From Nymphaea colorata (Eukaryota > Streptophyta > Magnoliopsida > Nymphaeales > Nymphaeaceae), in the NCBI RefSeq assembly GCF_008831285.2, contig NC_045141.1:21916742-21980741 (forward strand): a stretch of DNA of 64,000 nucleotides. Reading direction: 5' to 3'. The first letter of the stretch is position 1. The number at the start of each line of letters is the position of its first letter. The position numbers and the translations under genes are program-made. Below, piece after piece: positions 21,105 to 34,803 of this stretch. Under the pieces are notes generated by a model, which ran no database searches, had not been told where the DNA came from, and worked only from the letters and a program-made list of their open reading frames with translations.

Positions 21105-24100
21105 GTATGGAGCAGAAAGCTAGCATTGGAACCTCGAATAGGCCCACGAATATGAACTCCTTACGAGTTAATTAGGCTAACCGGAAAAGGGCTCCAGCTC
21201 CAACTAGTAAGTTCCAGGGATGGTTTCTTCCATGTGAAGGTCTCCAAAATAGAGAACTCCCTCTATTTTGCCCTTGTATTTAATGAGGAAATAGATCAAA
21301 GACACTATTTTGCAACTCTATGTCAAGATGAACATTGAAAGATTTTCAAGTAAAGAATTGAAAGATCTTCAAGTAAAGATGAAGTTTTTTAGCTGGTCGG
21401 GTTAGACGGCTATAAAAAGACATGTCTTGAATTCAATTTTCGTGAGTGGTATGTCTTTGTCTAAGTGATAGGGCACAATACCTAAGTTGAATAGTCATCA
21501 CTAATGCTGAAGCAACCCAAGACCTAAACAGTGAAATGTGCAAGCCTGTTATTGTTGTATTGGTGCACGAAATTTTTGTGCGCCAATAAAGTTAGTGACT
21601 AAAATACCTTAAATTCACACACACAAAAAAAAAAAGAAAACTTTTGGTAAGGATAAAAATGAAATTAAAAAAATAAAAAGACTAAAAAAGACCCTTCTTT
21701 TTTAAAAATTACTAAAACGTCCCCTATGCTATTACGACATATATATGGGTTGCGTGTACACATGCAACTCAGTCCAAAAGGGGTGAGGGTTAAAGCCCTC
21801 CGGTGGGTTGTTAACCTCCCACTCACACTCACCCTGAAAGACAAAACGTAGCTAACAAACTGACCTCAATGTTCAGTTTTTGTTGAAAGATCTTAATGCC
21901 CTCTTCTCACGCCCATATCAGCACATCATATTGTGTTCTTCCTCAATAATGAACGGTCTGAACAACTTCTACCGTGCTAATTTAGCTACCATCTGTCCCA
22001 CCAAATGCCGACCACCAATTTTTTACACCTAAGCAGCGTCGTCATCATGGTCGATGAATTGATCTCTCAACGAGTTAGATGAACATCCCTCAGAAAATTG
22101 CGAGTTGACTCTGTCCTGATCGAATGCGTAGTGTTAGAGAGCGGGACTAAATACAAACGTAGCATCAGCACCCCTAAGCAACGACCCTTCTGATACAATT
22201 CCAAAAATAACTCAAGTACTGAGCTGCAGATCAAAAGCTTTAGGTGAAAGTCTCGACAAATTTGCTTACGCACAGTATGGCTTTTGAAAACCACCTAATA
22301 TTAATGGAGTTTTTCCGATTGTTGCCTCACAATGATGCCACTTCGCATCACCAAGCGTGCTTCTTCAGCTCGTCACCCTCATTTAGGAATCGGTCGACCA
22401 AAATTCTCTGGCTCTCTTCTTTCCATTTGCCGGTTTTTGGAATAGGAAGAATGAAGAACGATCTAGAGACAGAGTCTCAAGGGAACGCCTCACCCGACGA
22501 AGCGCAATTCTTGAAAGTTTTGTCCATGCCATGCATCCCTTCCACTGGTAGGTGGCGTTTTGGCCGCCTAATTCCCAACTTGTCCTTTAAAATAAAGTGG
22601 AAACTGAAAGAAAGGTGGGGAACTACATATTCCCATATCATAAAAAATCAGAAGAATCAATTGGTTATTTCGTTCTTTAATATATAAGAACCATTAATTA
22701 TATATGTTATTGTGTTTCTGTACAGGCTTTTCCCTTCACTGAAGAGAAGAATTATTAGCATCAAAGGGATTAACTCCCACAAAGCCCTACCCAGCCCTAC
22801 GCAGTAGTTGGTATGTCCTAATCTGTTTTATATCCCAAACAAGTCCAGAGGCCTAAAACTATATGTTTGACGTGATTTTTACCTAATCCAAGCACTTGCC
22901 TGTCTTTAGTTTTTCTTTGTTTCAGTAAAATTTACGAAAGAAATTAATTAGGCCTTCCTCTTAAGTTAACATTTTTTTTTTACATAATATGAGTTCATTT
23001 TTGCTTACTTGGAAACATATTTAAGCATTAAAATAATCAGTCTTAAAAATTTGTTATTAAATGAATTAAAAGATCCTGACTACAGGTTAATTTAGATCAG
23101 TTAAAAAAAACATGCAAAACTATGTTAAGCACCCAATATATACCAAAGATAGACCAGTGTTAGGGATAAAGAGAATTTGACAGTGTAAGGCTGTTCAAAT
23201 TGTAGCTACCAGGATCCAGTTTATCTTTCTCTGTATTTTTTTTTATAGGAGAAATCCTTGCATGTGCAAGTAGTTGACACAGTAAGGGCTCAGGCTCTCT
23301 AGAGAAGCGGCAGGCAGAAAATCTTCTCGATTACGATATCTCTTTAGTTGCAATTGTTTATTGTTTTCTAATATATCGATCATAAGCTAACGCCGATCAG
23401 GAGAATCTTTTGCATTTCCATAACACAGTTTACAAAAAAATGAACATGTGAAATTCAAATGACTTGAATTCCAGACTCTGTTAGGCCACTTGATGTAGGC
23501 TGACAGACCAGCATTTACATCAAGATTGGTGCTGCCCATCTTGGGTTCCGCTTTGCGTGAAATCGTTTGATTTCTTAAGATTATTGTGCCAATAAGCCGT
23601 CATCACAAGTGGCGTTACTGTAGTTATCAAAAAATGTTAATCCTTGGGCTTAATGAAGTCACAGAGGAACTTATCATCATTCCCAGATGCTGAAGAACAA
23701 TTGCCCATTTCAATAAACGTTGGGAATATAGAAAAGCTAGTCTTCTCTGCTGGAAGTCTTTCAGAAAAGGTGATGAAGATTCTCCATCAACGAATAAAGT
23801 GAAAAATGCAGTACTTGGCTTTAAACATGCATCCTGTTCTGTACCACATTCATGTAACAAAAGAATATATATATATTTATAGAGAGAGAGAGAGAGCAGG
23901 GGAGAGAATTTCTGAACATATCGTAGGGAAGAGATTCTAACCTTGTCTGGTACAAAACAGCCAAGCAGGCGGACTCTTGTATATGAACTTGCAGCTGCAA
24001 ATTTACCATATTATATTCAACATAAGCATCAAATCCGTATCCTATTTCCTGATCACACCTTCACTGTACTACAAAAAAGAAAAGCCCAACTATTCCACCA

Positions 24101-24263
24101 ATCAGGCCTGTCTTGGATTTGAGCTTACAGTCTGCAGTTTACACCCACTTTCACAAAACTTTATGAAGCACAAAATGATTCCTCAATAAAGATGGAGAAA
24201 TCAAGAGAGAGACAAATAAATGGATTTTATCTCTGTAACATGAATTTTAATCATACTGCGCCA
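21105..24263. other. Intergenic, no gene recognised
   Basis: AT-rich with short frames only. The 147-codon frame at 22244-22687 has no motif I recognise. A near-perfect 20-bp palindrome sits at 21749-21768. The right edge (about 24000-24263) should contain the 3' untranslated region of the minus-strand ATL gene. A GA run lies at about 23879-23894. Confidence 0.45.
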
Positions 24264-25403
24264 TCACAGTGGAAGAATTGCATTCTTTCCTATGCCATAT
24301 CTAGAGAACAGGAACTTCCCACCGGATAATGGCCTTTTCATCTTCAATGGCGCTCTTACGGAATAAAAATTCTTGCATCTTGAAACCCTCAACCTGCTCT
24401 GCTCCTCAGTTACGGTTTCCGAACATTCAACACCCTCCCCTGTGGGTTCACGTTCAGCATCCTTTTCCATCCGGTTGATCAGTAACATATCAGCAACAGA
24501 CCTGCAATTCATGCTTGAGGAATCCATCGAAAATGACCGCCTTAGAGCTTGAATCTCTTCCTCACTGATCTCAATCAGCACATCTTCTTCCCTACCCAAG
24601 TCGCTTAGAGTTCTTAAAGGAATCTGAGGAACACTACTCATAAATCTTTCTCCATCTTGATCTGACCCACCCGTAATATCTGAGTTCCCCGCACCGGTGG
24701 TGCTGCTCCCAGCATCTTGGACCGCTGGAATTTCAACGCGGGCTCCATTCTCTGGAGAGTTTGTTGGTTCTGCCACCGATTCCTCAGGCACCACTATAGC
24801 GATTTCCGGCGGCGGCAATGGGGGCGAAATTGGAATGGAGTGGTATACAACGCTTGCTCTACAAAGAGGACAACTGGAGTGTGCTTGCAACCATCGATCA
24901 ATACAGGAAAGGTGGAAAGCATGACAGCACTTTGGCAGCAATCGGAGGCTTTCACCTTCTTGAAACTCACCCAAACATACAGAGCAATCAGTGCCTTCAA
25001 TGAGCCCATCACCTTTTTTATACTTGCAAACAGTAATAGATCTTATCACAGATTCATCCAATCCAGAGTTTAGCGCATGCCACGGTTCATATAGAGAAAC
25101 ATGATGAGTTTCGTCAAAACCTGGGTCCCCTTGAGAACGCCTTGTGAATCTATCCCAATTGCCACAGTACTTGGACACTACGGTATAGTAGCTAACAAGA
25201 AGGAAAGCACTGGCAAGGATACCTATGATAGCGATCACCAGAGGCGAGAAACTTGAGCCTGAGTCCTGGTCATCGAGACCAAAGGGGGGAGGAGGGGGAT
25301 ATGTCAGATAGCACCACTGAGGGCAATAGATGCTACAGAAGCGCTGCGAGCAATCTGTTGCATTCGATGGTGGCCATATTGGTTGGTACTCTGGAGAGCT
25401 CAT
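24264..25403 (-). CDS. ATL51: RING-H2 finger protein, ATL51/52-like (probable E3 ubiquitin ligase)
   Basis: An intronless gene for a 379-residue membrane E3 ubiquitin ligase of the ATL family. The N terminus has the Cys-rich and Pro-rich signature of the ATL51/52 branch ([17 protein letters not shown], residues 17-33, then PPPPP). A transmembrane helix spans about 54-76. The GLD motif is at 114-116 and the RING-H2 ligands are C140, C143, C159, H161, H164, C167, C178 and C181, followed by CPLCR. After an acidic, Ser/Thr-rich region comes a conserved-looking C-terminal block (RRSFSMDSS near 290, and [16 protein letters not shown] with ILPL at the end). The start at 25403 gives the expected short hydrophilic lead. 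No neighbour is close enough to suggest shared regulation. The other ATL gene at 505-1317 is from a different branch, so this is not a tandem pair. Substrates are unknown. Confidence 0.93.
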   Translation of the reverse strand: MSSPEYQPIWPPSNATDCSQRFCSIYCPQWCYLTYPPPPPFGLDDQDSGSSFSPLVIAIIGILASAFLLVSYYTVVSKYCGNWDRFTRRSQGDPGFDETHHVSLYEPWHALNSGLDESVIRSITVCKYKKGDGLIEGTDCSVCLGEFQEGESLRLLPKCCHAFHLSCIDRWLQAHSSCPLCRASVVYHSIPISPPLPPPEIAIVVPEESVAEPTNSPENGARVEIPAVQDAGSSTTGAGNSDITGGSDQDGERFMSSVPQIPLRTLSDLGREEDVLIEISEEEIQALRRSFSMDSSSMNCRSVADMLLINRMEKDAEREPTGEGVECSETVTEEQSRLRVSRCKNFYSVRAPLKMKRPLSGGKFLFSRYGIGKNAILPL

Positions 25404-26575
25404 TGAATCGAAGCAAATGGGATTAGTCAGTCAACCTACAGAAAGGAAGAGTTGTCACCTGATTCGATGCAATTTGCAGGCGGCGCAGAAAGAAAGAAAC
25501 ATGGCAGATTGCAATGACAGGAGGAACAAACAGAAGGGCGACTCCTAGAAGGTGATTCGTCCTGGAATTGTTCTGAAGGGAACCACTGGAATAATAAAAA
25601 GTCGAAGGCTTTGCAGGAGAATACTGGGTAGGGGAGCAGGGGAGAGACTGAGAAAGGAGCTAAACTGCTCCGGGTTAGTGCGTGGTGACACATATCATGC
25701 CATGGCTTGGCGTCTGAACTGCAGCTTGATGTGATTTCTCTTGAAGTGGGGAATGGGTGGCGATGGTGATATCAGACCAATGAATAGAAAACTATCGGAA
25801 TTTATGTGCTCTACGTTAGGCGTGGAATTTGGAGTGAAACAAGACTATCTTCTACATCTTTAACTTTAAGGAGATAGCTGTTTGGACGTGCTGTCTAAAG
25901 AATAATGGGGAATTTAGGTACAGTGGTGTATGGCCATCTTCTTTGGCTGAACTGGAATCTGGGTCACCTATCTTGGAAATTGGGTGGTTTTGCTTTAGCT
26001 TTTCAAATACTTTTTTCCTTCTTTTTAATTTGTGGGCTTGCCCTCTGCACCATAGAACCTGCTAATTTTTGAAGCTGCGGAGTCAGGATTTGAGAGAATC
26101 AGCGCAGAGAGAAAGAGAAAGGGTTGACGATACCTGTGGACAATCGATTGTCTTTTCTCAACCAATAAATTATGATATCTTGAGTATTGGAATCTTGTGG
26201 ACATCGTAGGCTGATTTTCAAAGATTTTAAGAAACATAAGCTTGCAAGCCGGTGATCTAACAGTTAATTCTGTGTCAAAATTTTAACTTGAAGTTCACAT
26301 GCACATGGTTAAAGGCTCTACAATGCCAGAGAAAATGACAAAAAGCTTTTTTTTTTTTTGAAAAATGCGGGTTGCAGTCAATGATGAGAATGAGAATACG
26401 AGAATTCGTTAGAATTACTTTGAGCCATCAATTAAATTGTCGACGTCCAAAGCATGTTACAAAGTAAATCCTCCTGTTTTCGTTTACACTGAGAAAGTAT
26501 TTTTAATGGGTCAAGCTAATAATCATTCAATTACATTAATTGAATGGTTCAGTGTGGTTTTCATGGCGGCTTTTA

Positions 26576-26636
<61 letters not shown>

Positions 26637-29600
26637 CTACTTCGGGTCAATCCTCCCCACTATGGTTTGCTGGTCCCTATGATATTCGTATCGTTTGAAT
26701 ATCTTAAAAACTTCATAAGCACGATTACTCGGGTTTGATCCTTTACTTATTTTACACTAAGCAACATAAATTATATTCGGCAATACAGAATTTGCAGAAG
26801 GATTGACAAATTATAGTCCTATATTGGTGAGGGAGTGCAAACGAAGCACCCTCCTCCTAAATTTTGAGGGACCATATACATGCCAATACCATATAATCTA
26901 TAATTTGTTTTATGTTAAAGCAACCTATCACAATCACATCATTATGCTTGGTCGGCAAAAGGAGGTAGAAGAGTTATAAAAATCATATTTCTATTATGTA
27001 GGTGACTCTGCAACCTAAGCAACTTTTTGGGGTCATATCTTCGTGGCCCTTGCCTATTCTAAAACCATTCAATCAGGTGATCATATTGCCAAAATAGTTT
27101 GGCTAATGAGATTAACGTAGTTTATTTAACAAATAATGAATATTAACAAATAAGAACATTTCAAACCTTGCTATTTCAAGGTCTAAGGAAGATCAAGGAC
27201 ATAAAAAATCAGTCGATTTTAAAATGCATCAAAATTTGATGAGCCAAAAAAAGCACAAGTTCGTTTTCTAAATCTAAGCAGGATTTGATGTTAAACCCAT
27301 CTTCAAGAAACTCATTTCCCTTAGCTGGAGGCACACACTTATATATATATGAATGGTGACTCCACTTTTATATATATGAATAGTGACTCTGGCTATTCTG
27401 AATCACGCAACTCTTGACTTATGAGGGTCATCCAATTTATCGCAAAAAAGGTTGAGAGAAAAGAATGGAAAAAGAGTGTGAGCTAATACTAAATGATTCT
27501 TTTTGTTTTTTTCTTACAGCTGTCTCTTATCATAAATTGGATGGCCCTTATTTTATATATATATATAAACAATTGCAGCCGACCAACCGTCATTAGAATC
27601 TGGTTCAATACTTCTTTTTGAGTGTCATATGTAAAGAAAAAGGAGGGAAGAAGTGAACGAAATGACTGGCGCGCTATGTTCAGTGGCCCAGCGTGGGGAC
27701 CCAATACTCCATGGCATCTTCAATATTGGGCAGTAGGTGAAGGTGAGACGAAGCATGCAATCCTCACCGCTCATTCCTACGATGTAGTGTTCTCCATGAC
27801 CCGGACTAATTTAAGAAAGGCTTTTCGTGAAAGACGCTGAAGGCATTTTGTTTTCTTCTTCTTCTTAACTACTAAGCCCCCTGTTAATGGTTCTTCTTTT
27901 TCTTCTTCTTCTATTATATCGTCAAATTAAAGACTTTTAGATTGTAACTGGTAAGGCACTCCAAGTAACGTCATAACCTTCATATTTTTTAAAGTAAACT
28001 TGAACGACGAAAATACAGATATAGTTAGTAAAGATGGACGCGTAAATATCGACGGGTGCGTCTCCTTTTCTGTATTGAGTTTTGTGGTTCACCCATACTT
28101 GACTTTCGAAAGAGTGATTATGACGATAACCCTCAGATCTTATGCATCCAAATAATACATGTACCGCCACTGCGGTGCATATATAAGCATATGATATATA
28201 TTTATATAGATAATGGTAGATACACCGACGAACTTGAACAAAACAAGAGCAACTTCTTGTATTCTTTAGTTGGCAAGAGTTCTAATTTGGATCCTGTAAC
28301 TTTCAGAAATTGTGGTCTTTCAATCGTTTGCTCTTATTAACTGCTCAACCTTTTCTCCGAATAGCAAAAAGAGAAACAGCACCGTTCATTTGGCCATCTA
28401 ATTTAGCGATCTAAAGCAGCAGCTAGCGTGCTGTTTGATGGCTTTACGCGCGTGTCTTGTTGTCACCATCAATTAGATGGACTTTCGAGATGACAATCGA
28501 TCAGCTAAAACACAAAAAATTGGATTTGGATCGGATTTGAAGAAGTTCAAAAATATAAAACCTCAAATCCAAGTACCCAAGCCTCTTTAACCCTTCTCCG
28601 TAATCCACCTAACAAGAGAGCCGAAGCCCCCACCCTTCCCCTTCCCCATGACTCAGGGTGATACACCGAAATTCTTCGACTTGCATATTAGTTCCTGCTT
28701 TTGTAGTACGGAGAGTTACTACCCTCAAACCTTGAAATGAAAACTAACCTCCTACCAGCCCCCACCTGTTCATTTCGCTATCCCTCTTGGGGATCTTCCA
28801 TCATAATTAATTTTTCTTAGTTGCTGATAATTACCAATTAGGCTTGGATAGCAAGTTTTTAACTCCAAGGCAACGTTGACATTCAAACTACCAACAGTAG
28901 TTAACTGAATTTTATGTTAAACTATATCACCATCAAATCCTTTTAATTTTCCAATGCTTGTATCCACCTTAGTAATTCACTTATGCACGTTTTTGTCATA
29001 GTAAAGATAATAGCTAAACAAACAAATAATTGAATGGGCACTATTCCATATTAGGTCAATATCTCAAGATGCTTGCCTTACTATTACTTTCTTTTAATTA
29101 GCCATGGTATTAGTTAATTATTGGTCTTAAAGAGAAGATTTTCCGTGTGAGGCAGAGATAATTAATTGGAAATAGTAAATGAGCTTCCGGCTTAATTTGA
29201 ACTTGTCACTGATCCTGCAGCTTTCTGGAACATCTCATGATATCTTTGACGAACCAAAAAAAATTAAAAATTATGAAGTAAAAACATATGAAAATATGTA
29301 AAAATAAAGAATGTCAACTAAAATGTTCATGTCATGAGGGTAACTCTGAACTCATTTGTTTTTTGATTTTTTAATGAGTTCATCTGACTTTGGGGCAGCA
29401 AAGGAACTGACCTGGTATTGGAATTGAAGTTAGGTCACTTCTTGCGAAGCTTACTCGGCCCATACACGATTCACCTCTGCTCTAAACAGCAACAAAAATA
29501 CTTTGGTATTTAGTAAGAAAAATAGTGTGTTTTTGAAACTCAAGTTCTTAGAATTCATTATCCAAATTATCATACATACTTTTGTTTCAAGAAACATGAT

Positions 29601-32239
29601 ACGACACAGTTTTCTAGAAGAAGAATTTATTCTTGAAACGAGTGTTATAAGAACATGATGTTCTTCTTAGCAGATGCCCTTAAAACAGGTCTAACTTGAG
29701 ACAGCTTATATAAATCCAGCCGGAATTTCAGGTTCAAGCAGGAACTCGAACATTCTCACACTTTTCATTCCAATATTTGATTCCTTGAATCCCATCAACC
29801 ATGTTTAGATTAAAGATTTTGAAACCTTCGCTTTCTTACTTCAGCTTCACACGTCACGTCCCAATTTTCATATGGCTAGCTGGTGGAACTATGCCCCCGT
29901 CCACACTCAAACAGACAAGAAAATTTTTTGCAAGTAAAAAGTAAGAAAACATAAATGCAAGTTGAGTTCTTTGACGATCAAATTTCGCAAGGACGAGACT
30001 GGAGCAGTCCCAACCTTCAGCAAAGAACAACAATGACAATCATAAATCAATTAATAACACTGCCATCAACAACAACAGCAACAATAGTAAAGCTTGAAAC
30101 GATCATGAGAAAATTAGAGGACTGTGTACCTCCGGAGGTCAATTTTTCTGCGGTGATTATGCAATTCCAAGGAAAATGAGTTATCTGAAAAAGAATAGCA
30201 GCAAAGCTTTATGGTCTCATCGTCACTAGGTTCAAAACTTCTCTTCATCCAATGTAAGTGAATGAACAACAGTTCATGCGTTGAAAGGAACGTCGGTAAC
30301 AAACCAAGTGGCGCCAATACCACAAAATCTCTTTATTTTCGTACTGATACTTCAAAAGATATGCTCATTTAGTGCTCAGGTTTTATACTTAGTGCTCAGC
30401 TAAATTTTTTTGATTCCACGGCCGACCTACCCTGTTGGACTTGCATGCACCTTTTGCGTGGTTTAAAGAGAAATAGCGAAAGCAATAGTTCCATCTTTCC
30501 AGACAATGACAAGCAACCTAACCAACAACCCCGGCAAGGAGGACTGGGACGCATATTGCATTTGAAGAACAATATTCCATAAGAAGAAGCGCATGTGCTT
30601 TTTCTTAGAACATACGTATAATCTTGAGATAAATGTTATAAGAACGTTCTGTTCTTGTTCTAGGAAATGCAAAATAATTATAGATGTTATTTCTATATTT
30701 AACAATAAAAAAACATTGGATATATATAATCACTCCATCTTCTCCTGCACAAAAAAAATGTATATTTTACTGTGATTCTTCTTATGACGTACATATAATC
30801 ACTCCATCTTCTCTGGCACAAAAAAAAAATGTATATTTTACTGTGATTCTTCTTATGACGCATATGTGCTGATGAGTGACAGTAACGGAGTGCATGCGAG
30901 TGCGGCTGCTTTTCATGCTTAATTCGGTCAAATTATTCTGATCAAGCTTGGGGAGTTTAAGTTGAAACATGAGGGAACAGTGCATACAAGGAGCAGCTAT
31001 TAGCTGGGGACTAGCTTATCTTAGTGCATGCATCAACTAATTATGAAGCCCATGCGCCCAGACACGGCCTCCCTTCAGTATTAATTCCATCGCCATGTTA
31101 AAACTGCAGACGTCTCTAAGCGTGTGTATTTCACCATGACACGCTTTTTTTCTTTTCCACCTTAAAAGATTCAGAGTTTGTGACTTTGATTTACTCGGTA
31201 ATTATGTCGCGGGAATGTCAACCGATTGCATTCAAATAGGATATACCATTAATCGCTTCCGTTTTGTAGATATTCATACATTGACATTCGAATACTAACA
31301 GAGGAAAGTCATATCTGAATGTAAATCTGAATTCTAATTTCATAATCTGAATCTAATTTTATATTCATATCCAAACTCGAATCTGACCAATTTTCATCAT
31401 CATCTAAAACTAAATTTGATCTAAACCCAAATCTTAATCCGATTAGATATTTATATATATCTGAATCTGACAGATGTTATTTCTTAAATCTGAATTTGAT
31501 TTGATTTCTTAATGAGATATGAGTTTTTCTTCACATCTGCTTTTTTTGGAAACGGTTCAATCAAATTATTCAACTCAAATCGGATATATTAATATTCCTA
31601 AGTTGCAACTGCGCAATCGCCTAGACAAGATCCCTCTTAAGTCAACTCAAATGTGGAATGAATACATGAGGACACGCCAACTCCACCAGGTAATCGCACC
31701 AAAAAAATTATGAAGTTATAGTTCAGAATTTAATATTTCAGCTTTCTTTTTTCTTTTACTGCTACCTCCCTTTGATGCAATCTTCACACCCTTACCCCCA
31801 AAACCTAAAAGTCAGATTTTGGATCGCCTTATTCGGACATACACATAATCTCACTAAATTTGGATCTTTGAATTTTCGGTACTCGCAAAGACCTGTCTAC
31901 GGATCCAAATGAAATATGGAAGACATGAAAAGTTGGTTCTCCTAATCATAAAACGCGTTAATCAGTTGTTGGAATGTAAGTCGTGAAATTTATGGGTGTT
32001 GTAGTTAGTATTGGTTTATTAACTATGGCATGAATTGGATGGTATAACATGATGTGCTCCTGAATTTAAAAGTAGAGAACAATATATGTGTCGTCATTTT
32101 TTTAAAATCAGTCGAGACGAGTTGAATCGGCCTATTCAGGCCAATTAGCCGATTCAGCCGGAATTCAGATCGAATCCGCTGTGGCCCGACCTTTCTGCAG
32201 ATAGTCTCTGAAAGCCTTACAAATCTAACCCAAAGATTA
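25404..32239. other. Intergenic, simple repeats, no gene recognised
   Basis: About 6.8 kb without a supportable gene. Contents: a long AT dinucleotide run (about 26579-26634), shorter TA runs near 27555, a TTC-rich run near 27850-27912, a 69-bp direct duplication at 30722-30860 (listed separately) and TCTGAAT/ATCCGA-rich repetitive DNA at about 31300-31500. Frames present are short or low-complexity. The left end should contain the promoter and leader of the minus-strand ATL gene. Confidence 0.45.
30722..30860. repeat. 69-bp direct tandem duplication
   Basis: ATATAATCACTCCATCTTCT through TTACTGTGATTCTTCTTATG occurs twice, CACTCC starting at 30731 and 30800. The copies differ by a few bases and by the length of an A run, so the duplication is fairly recent. 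No coding content. Confidence 0.8.
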
Positions 32240-32533
32240 GGGCATGTTTATTACAGTACTTCACAGCTCTGCCTCAATTTTTGCAATAGGTTCATGGGAT
32301 GGTAACAAAATGTTATTATCACCAAATATCGGCTAATAAAATTATTATATGCCGGTACATAAACCTGCCCAGAATTGGAGCCGATTCCGTAATCTGCCCC
32401 AATTTTTTAGTCAATTTTAGGACAATTTATGGAATAATGCTAGAATAATATTTCATGGAGGTGCCCCAATTTTAAGGCAGTTCATAAAATAGTAAAATAG
32501 TATGTAACTATTCTATTAATCAAACGACGTCTA
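32240..32533. mobile_element. Possible MITE-like element
   Basis: The left edge reads GGGCATGTTTATTA and the right edge, on the opposite strand, AGACGTCGTTTGATTAATAG; both resemble plant hAT-like MITE ends. The inside is AT-rich with repeated CCCCAATTTT phrases and has no open frame. The inverted ends are short and imperfect. Confidence 0.35.
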
Positions 32534-33871
32534 AAAGACCGGTATGGATGCGACGGGCTGTAGGATTCAAAGGCCCACTTCTATTCAAAACGGGAAACTA
32601 ATCAAAGTCAAACGAACATTCAGGCTCGTTCTTCTCTTTCACCATGTTTTTATCAGCCTGTAAATATGTTTATCATCGGCTATTTACGAAAACCTGTTCC
32701 TGGTATTGAAATGATTTTACTGAAAATCTGGGTGTATTTTTATTAACTCATTGATCTTTAATCACCCTAACGTGACATCCAAATATGAAAATTCATATTC
32801 ACCTTCATGCCTCAAATCAAAACACACATCCAAAGCCGAGATAAAAAAAAGCTAGTCGCAAGGCCCACGGTTGTTCTTAAGGCTTCTAAAAGATCTTATT
32901 ATTGCCATTGCTAAACAGCCCTTAAGCGTGTAAGAGGGTTACTTTTTCTGTGATTTTCAAGCAACTCTCCTGGATACGAAACTTTGAAGCATCCAACTAA
33001 AATGCAATTTTTACGTGTCTTCAAAATTTCCTTTACATTAGGACCTACAAATGATGGGTACTTTGAGAAAAGTGACCGAAGAGGTGTTAGATTCTCGTTC
33101 TTTGGAAACGCCAAGAACAGATGCCCTGTTTCAAGAGTTTCAAAAGCAGAAAGACAATGGCAGAGGCAGATGAGGCTTTCGCATACAGACCACAAATTGT
33201 TTACTATATATTATTGGCTCATAATCATTCTTTTATTTACATATTGGTGTCTTTTAAAGGTCTACAATGTGAAGTATTAGTACCCTTTGTTACAAACTGA
33301 ACATGGCCGCTGCCGCATCTGATTCATAACAAAAGAATGTTTTACATAACATGTCCCTAAATCAAACATCCTCAAAGATGCATTCAAGTGAAAATGACGA
33401 TCTGCTGTTACCTTCCTTTGTTCGTTTTACTGCCGAGAGACTTACCTGCGTCCAATGAATCACGCAAGGATAGACACTTGTTACTTTTTTGCAGTTCTCA
33501 GAAACCAAAGGTGCTATATTGGAAAGTCGCAAAAATGAGGTTATCTTTCGCATTTATGACAAAAGTTTCCCCATTAATAAGTAATTCATGAAGCCCACCT
33601 GGAACATGCTTGAGCTGTAGATATGCTCGAATTTCACTTTGCACAAAGTGCTTTATGTAAAGCTGAAACAGGTGAACTTAGGAAGGAAGTAAGGAATCTA
33701 CGTATCAAGTGCTCTTTCTCAATTGATTTTCTCTTTAGTTTATACAACCAAATTCATGAACTGAATGAAGGAGGGTAAGGCCAAGGAGTTGTGAAAATTA
33801 TTTCTTCAATCTCCTTGCTCTGCAAATCCCTTTCCACAAACTCATACTCAATCGTGAACCAGCAAAAAGAG
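32534..33871. other. Upstream region of the tetraspanin gene
   Basis: No gene recognised. The overlapping opposite frames near 32911-33280 match nothing I know. Promoter and 5' leader of the tetraspanin gene should lie toward the right end. Confidence 0.45.
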
Positions 33872-34803
33872 ATGCCAGTGGTCAGCAATGTGCTTGGAGC
33901 CGTCAACTTCGTCGCTATGCTTCTGTCGGTACCGGTCATCGGCGCCGGAGTGTGGCTGACGATGGAGCCAGACAATGCATGCGTGAAGATCCTTCAGTGG
34001 CCCGTGATCATACTTGGGATTCTGATCTTGGTCGTTGCACTAGCTGGACTCGTTGGCGGACTTTGGAGAATTCATTGGCTTCTATTATTTTACCTTGTAG
34101 CGATGCTCGTGCTCATAGCATTGCTCCTGGCCATGGTGCTCTTCGCCTACTTTGTGACGGATAAGGGAATGGGCCACTCGGTTCCGGGCCGTGTTTACCT
34201 CGAATATCATCTTGACGACTACTCTGGCTGGCTCCGGCGAAGGGTTGAAGGACCGCTGAAGTGGGAACGGATCAAATTTTGCTTGAGCACTTCCACGATG
34301 TGTGCAGAGCTGAACCAGAGCTATCATTTTGCCCAAGACTTCTTCAAGACGTACCTTACCCCCTTACAGGTAACAATCTATGTAGTTTTTGCTATCAATA
34401 TGCTTTATTGCAGAATCTGCAGTCACCCCCATATTTACTAGTGCATGTGATGTTTATGTAATTGGGATGATTTTCTTCATGAATAATGAAGTCTGGATGC
34501 TGCAAACCACCAACCGAGTGTGGCTACACATTCGTGAACCCGACGTACTGGATCAGCCCCATAAGCTCTGCTGCAAATAAGGACTGCATGGAGTGGAGCA
34601 ACGAGCAGACTCAACTCTGCTACGGCTGTGATTCTTGCAAGGCAGGGTTGATCGCCAATCTCAGAAGGGAATGGAGGAGGGCAGACGTCATTCTGCTGTG
34701 CACTCTGATAGGCCTTGTTGTTGTCTACTTGGCGGGGTGTTGTGCATTCAGAAACGCAAAGACAGAGGAGCTCTTCCGAAGGTACAAGCAAGGATATTCA
34801 TAA
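33872..34803 (+). CDS. TRN2: Tetraspanin, TORNADO2/TETRASPANIN1-type, two exons
   Basis: A four-pass plasma-membrane tetraspanin. In Arabidopsis TRN2 (TET1, EKEKO) acts with TRN1 in leaf symmetry, epidermal patterning and meristem maintenance. Exons 33872-34369 and 34492-34803, separated by a 122-bp GT-AG intron in phase 0, encode 269 residues, the length I recall for TRN2. Hydrophobic helices: about 8-30, 43-63, 69-96 and 231-253. The large extracellular loop (about 97-230) carries the plant motif GCCKPP (168-173) and cysteines C137, C144, C169, C170, C176, C198, C209, C212 and C215. Segments such as LQWPVIILG, YSGWLRRRV, KWERI, FVNPTYWISPI, CDSCKAGL and the tail RRYKQGY fit TRN2 better than TET2 or TET7-9. 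The start at 33872 (MPVVSNVLGAVNF) was chosen over an upstream in-frame ATG at 33791 because family similarity begins there; the upstream 27 residues look like leader. Confidence 0.93.

Noticed and set aside
22244..22687. 147-codon plus-strand frame
   Set aside because: No recognisable domain, no partner exons and weak composition; kept only as a note in the intergenic entry.
33791..33871. Upstream in-frame ATG extending the tetraspanin by 27 residues
   Set aside because: The extension has no similarity to tetraspanins, and the 269-residue product from 33872 has the family length and start.
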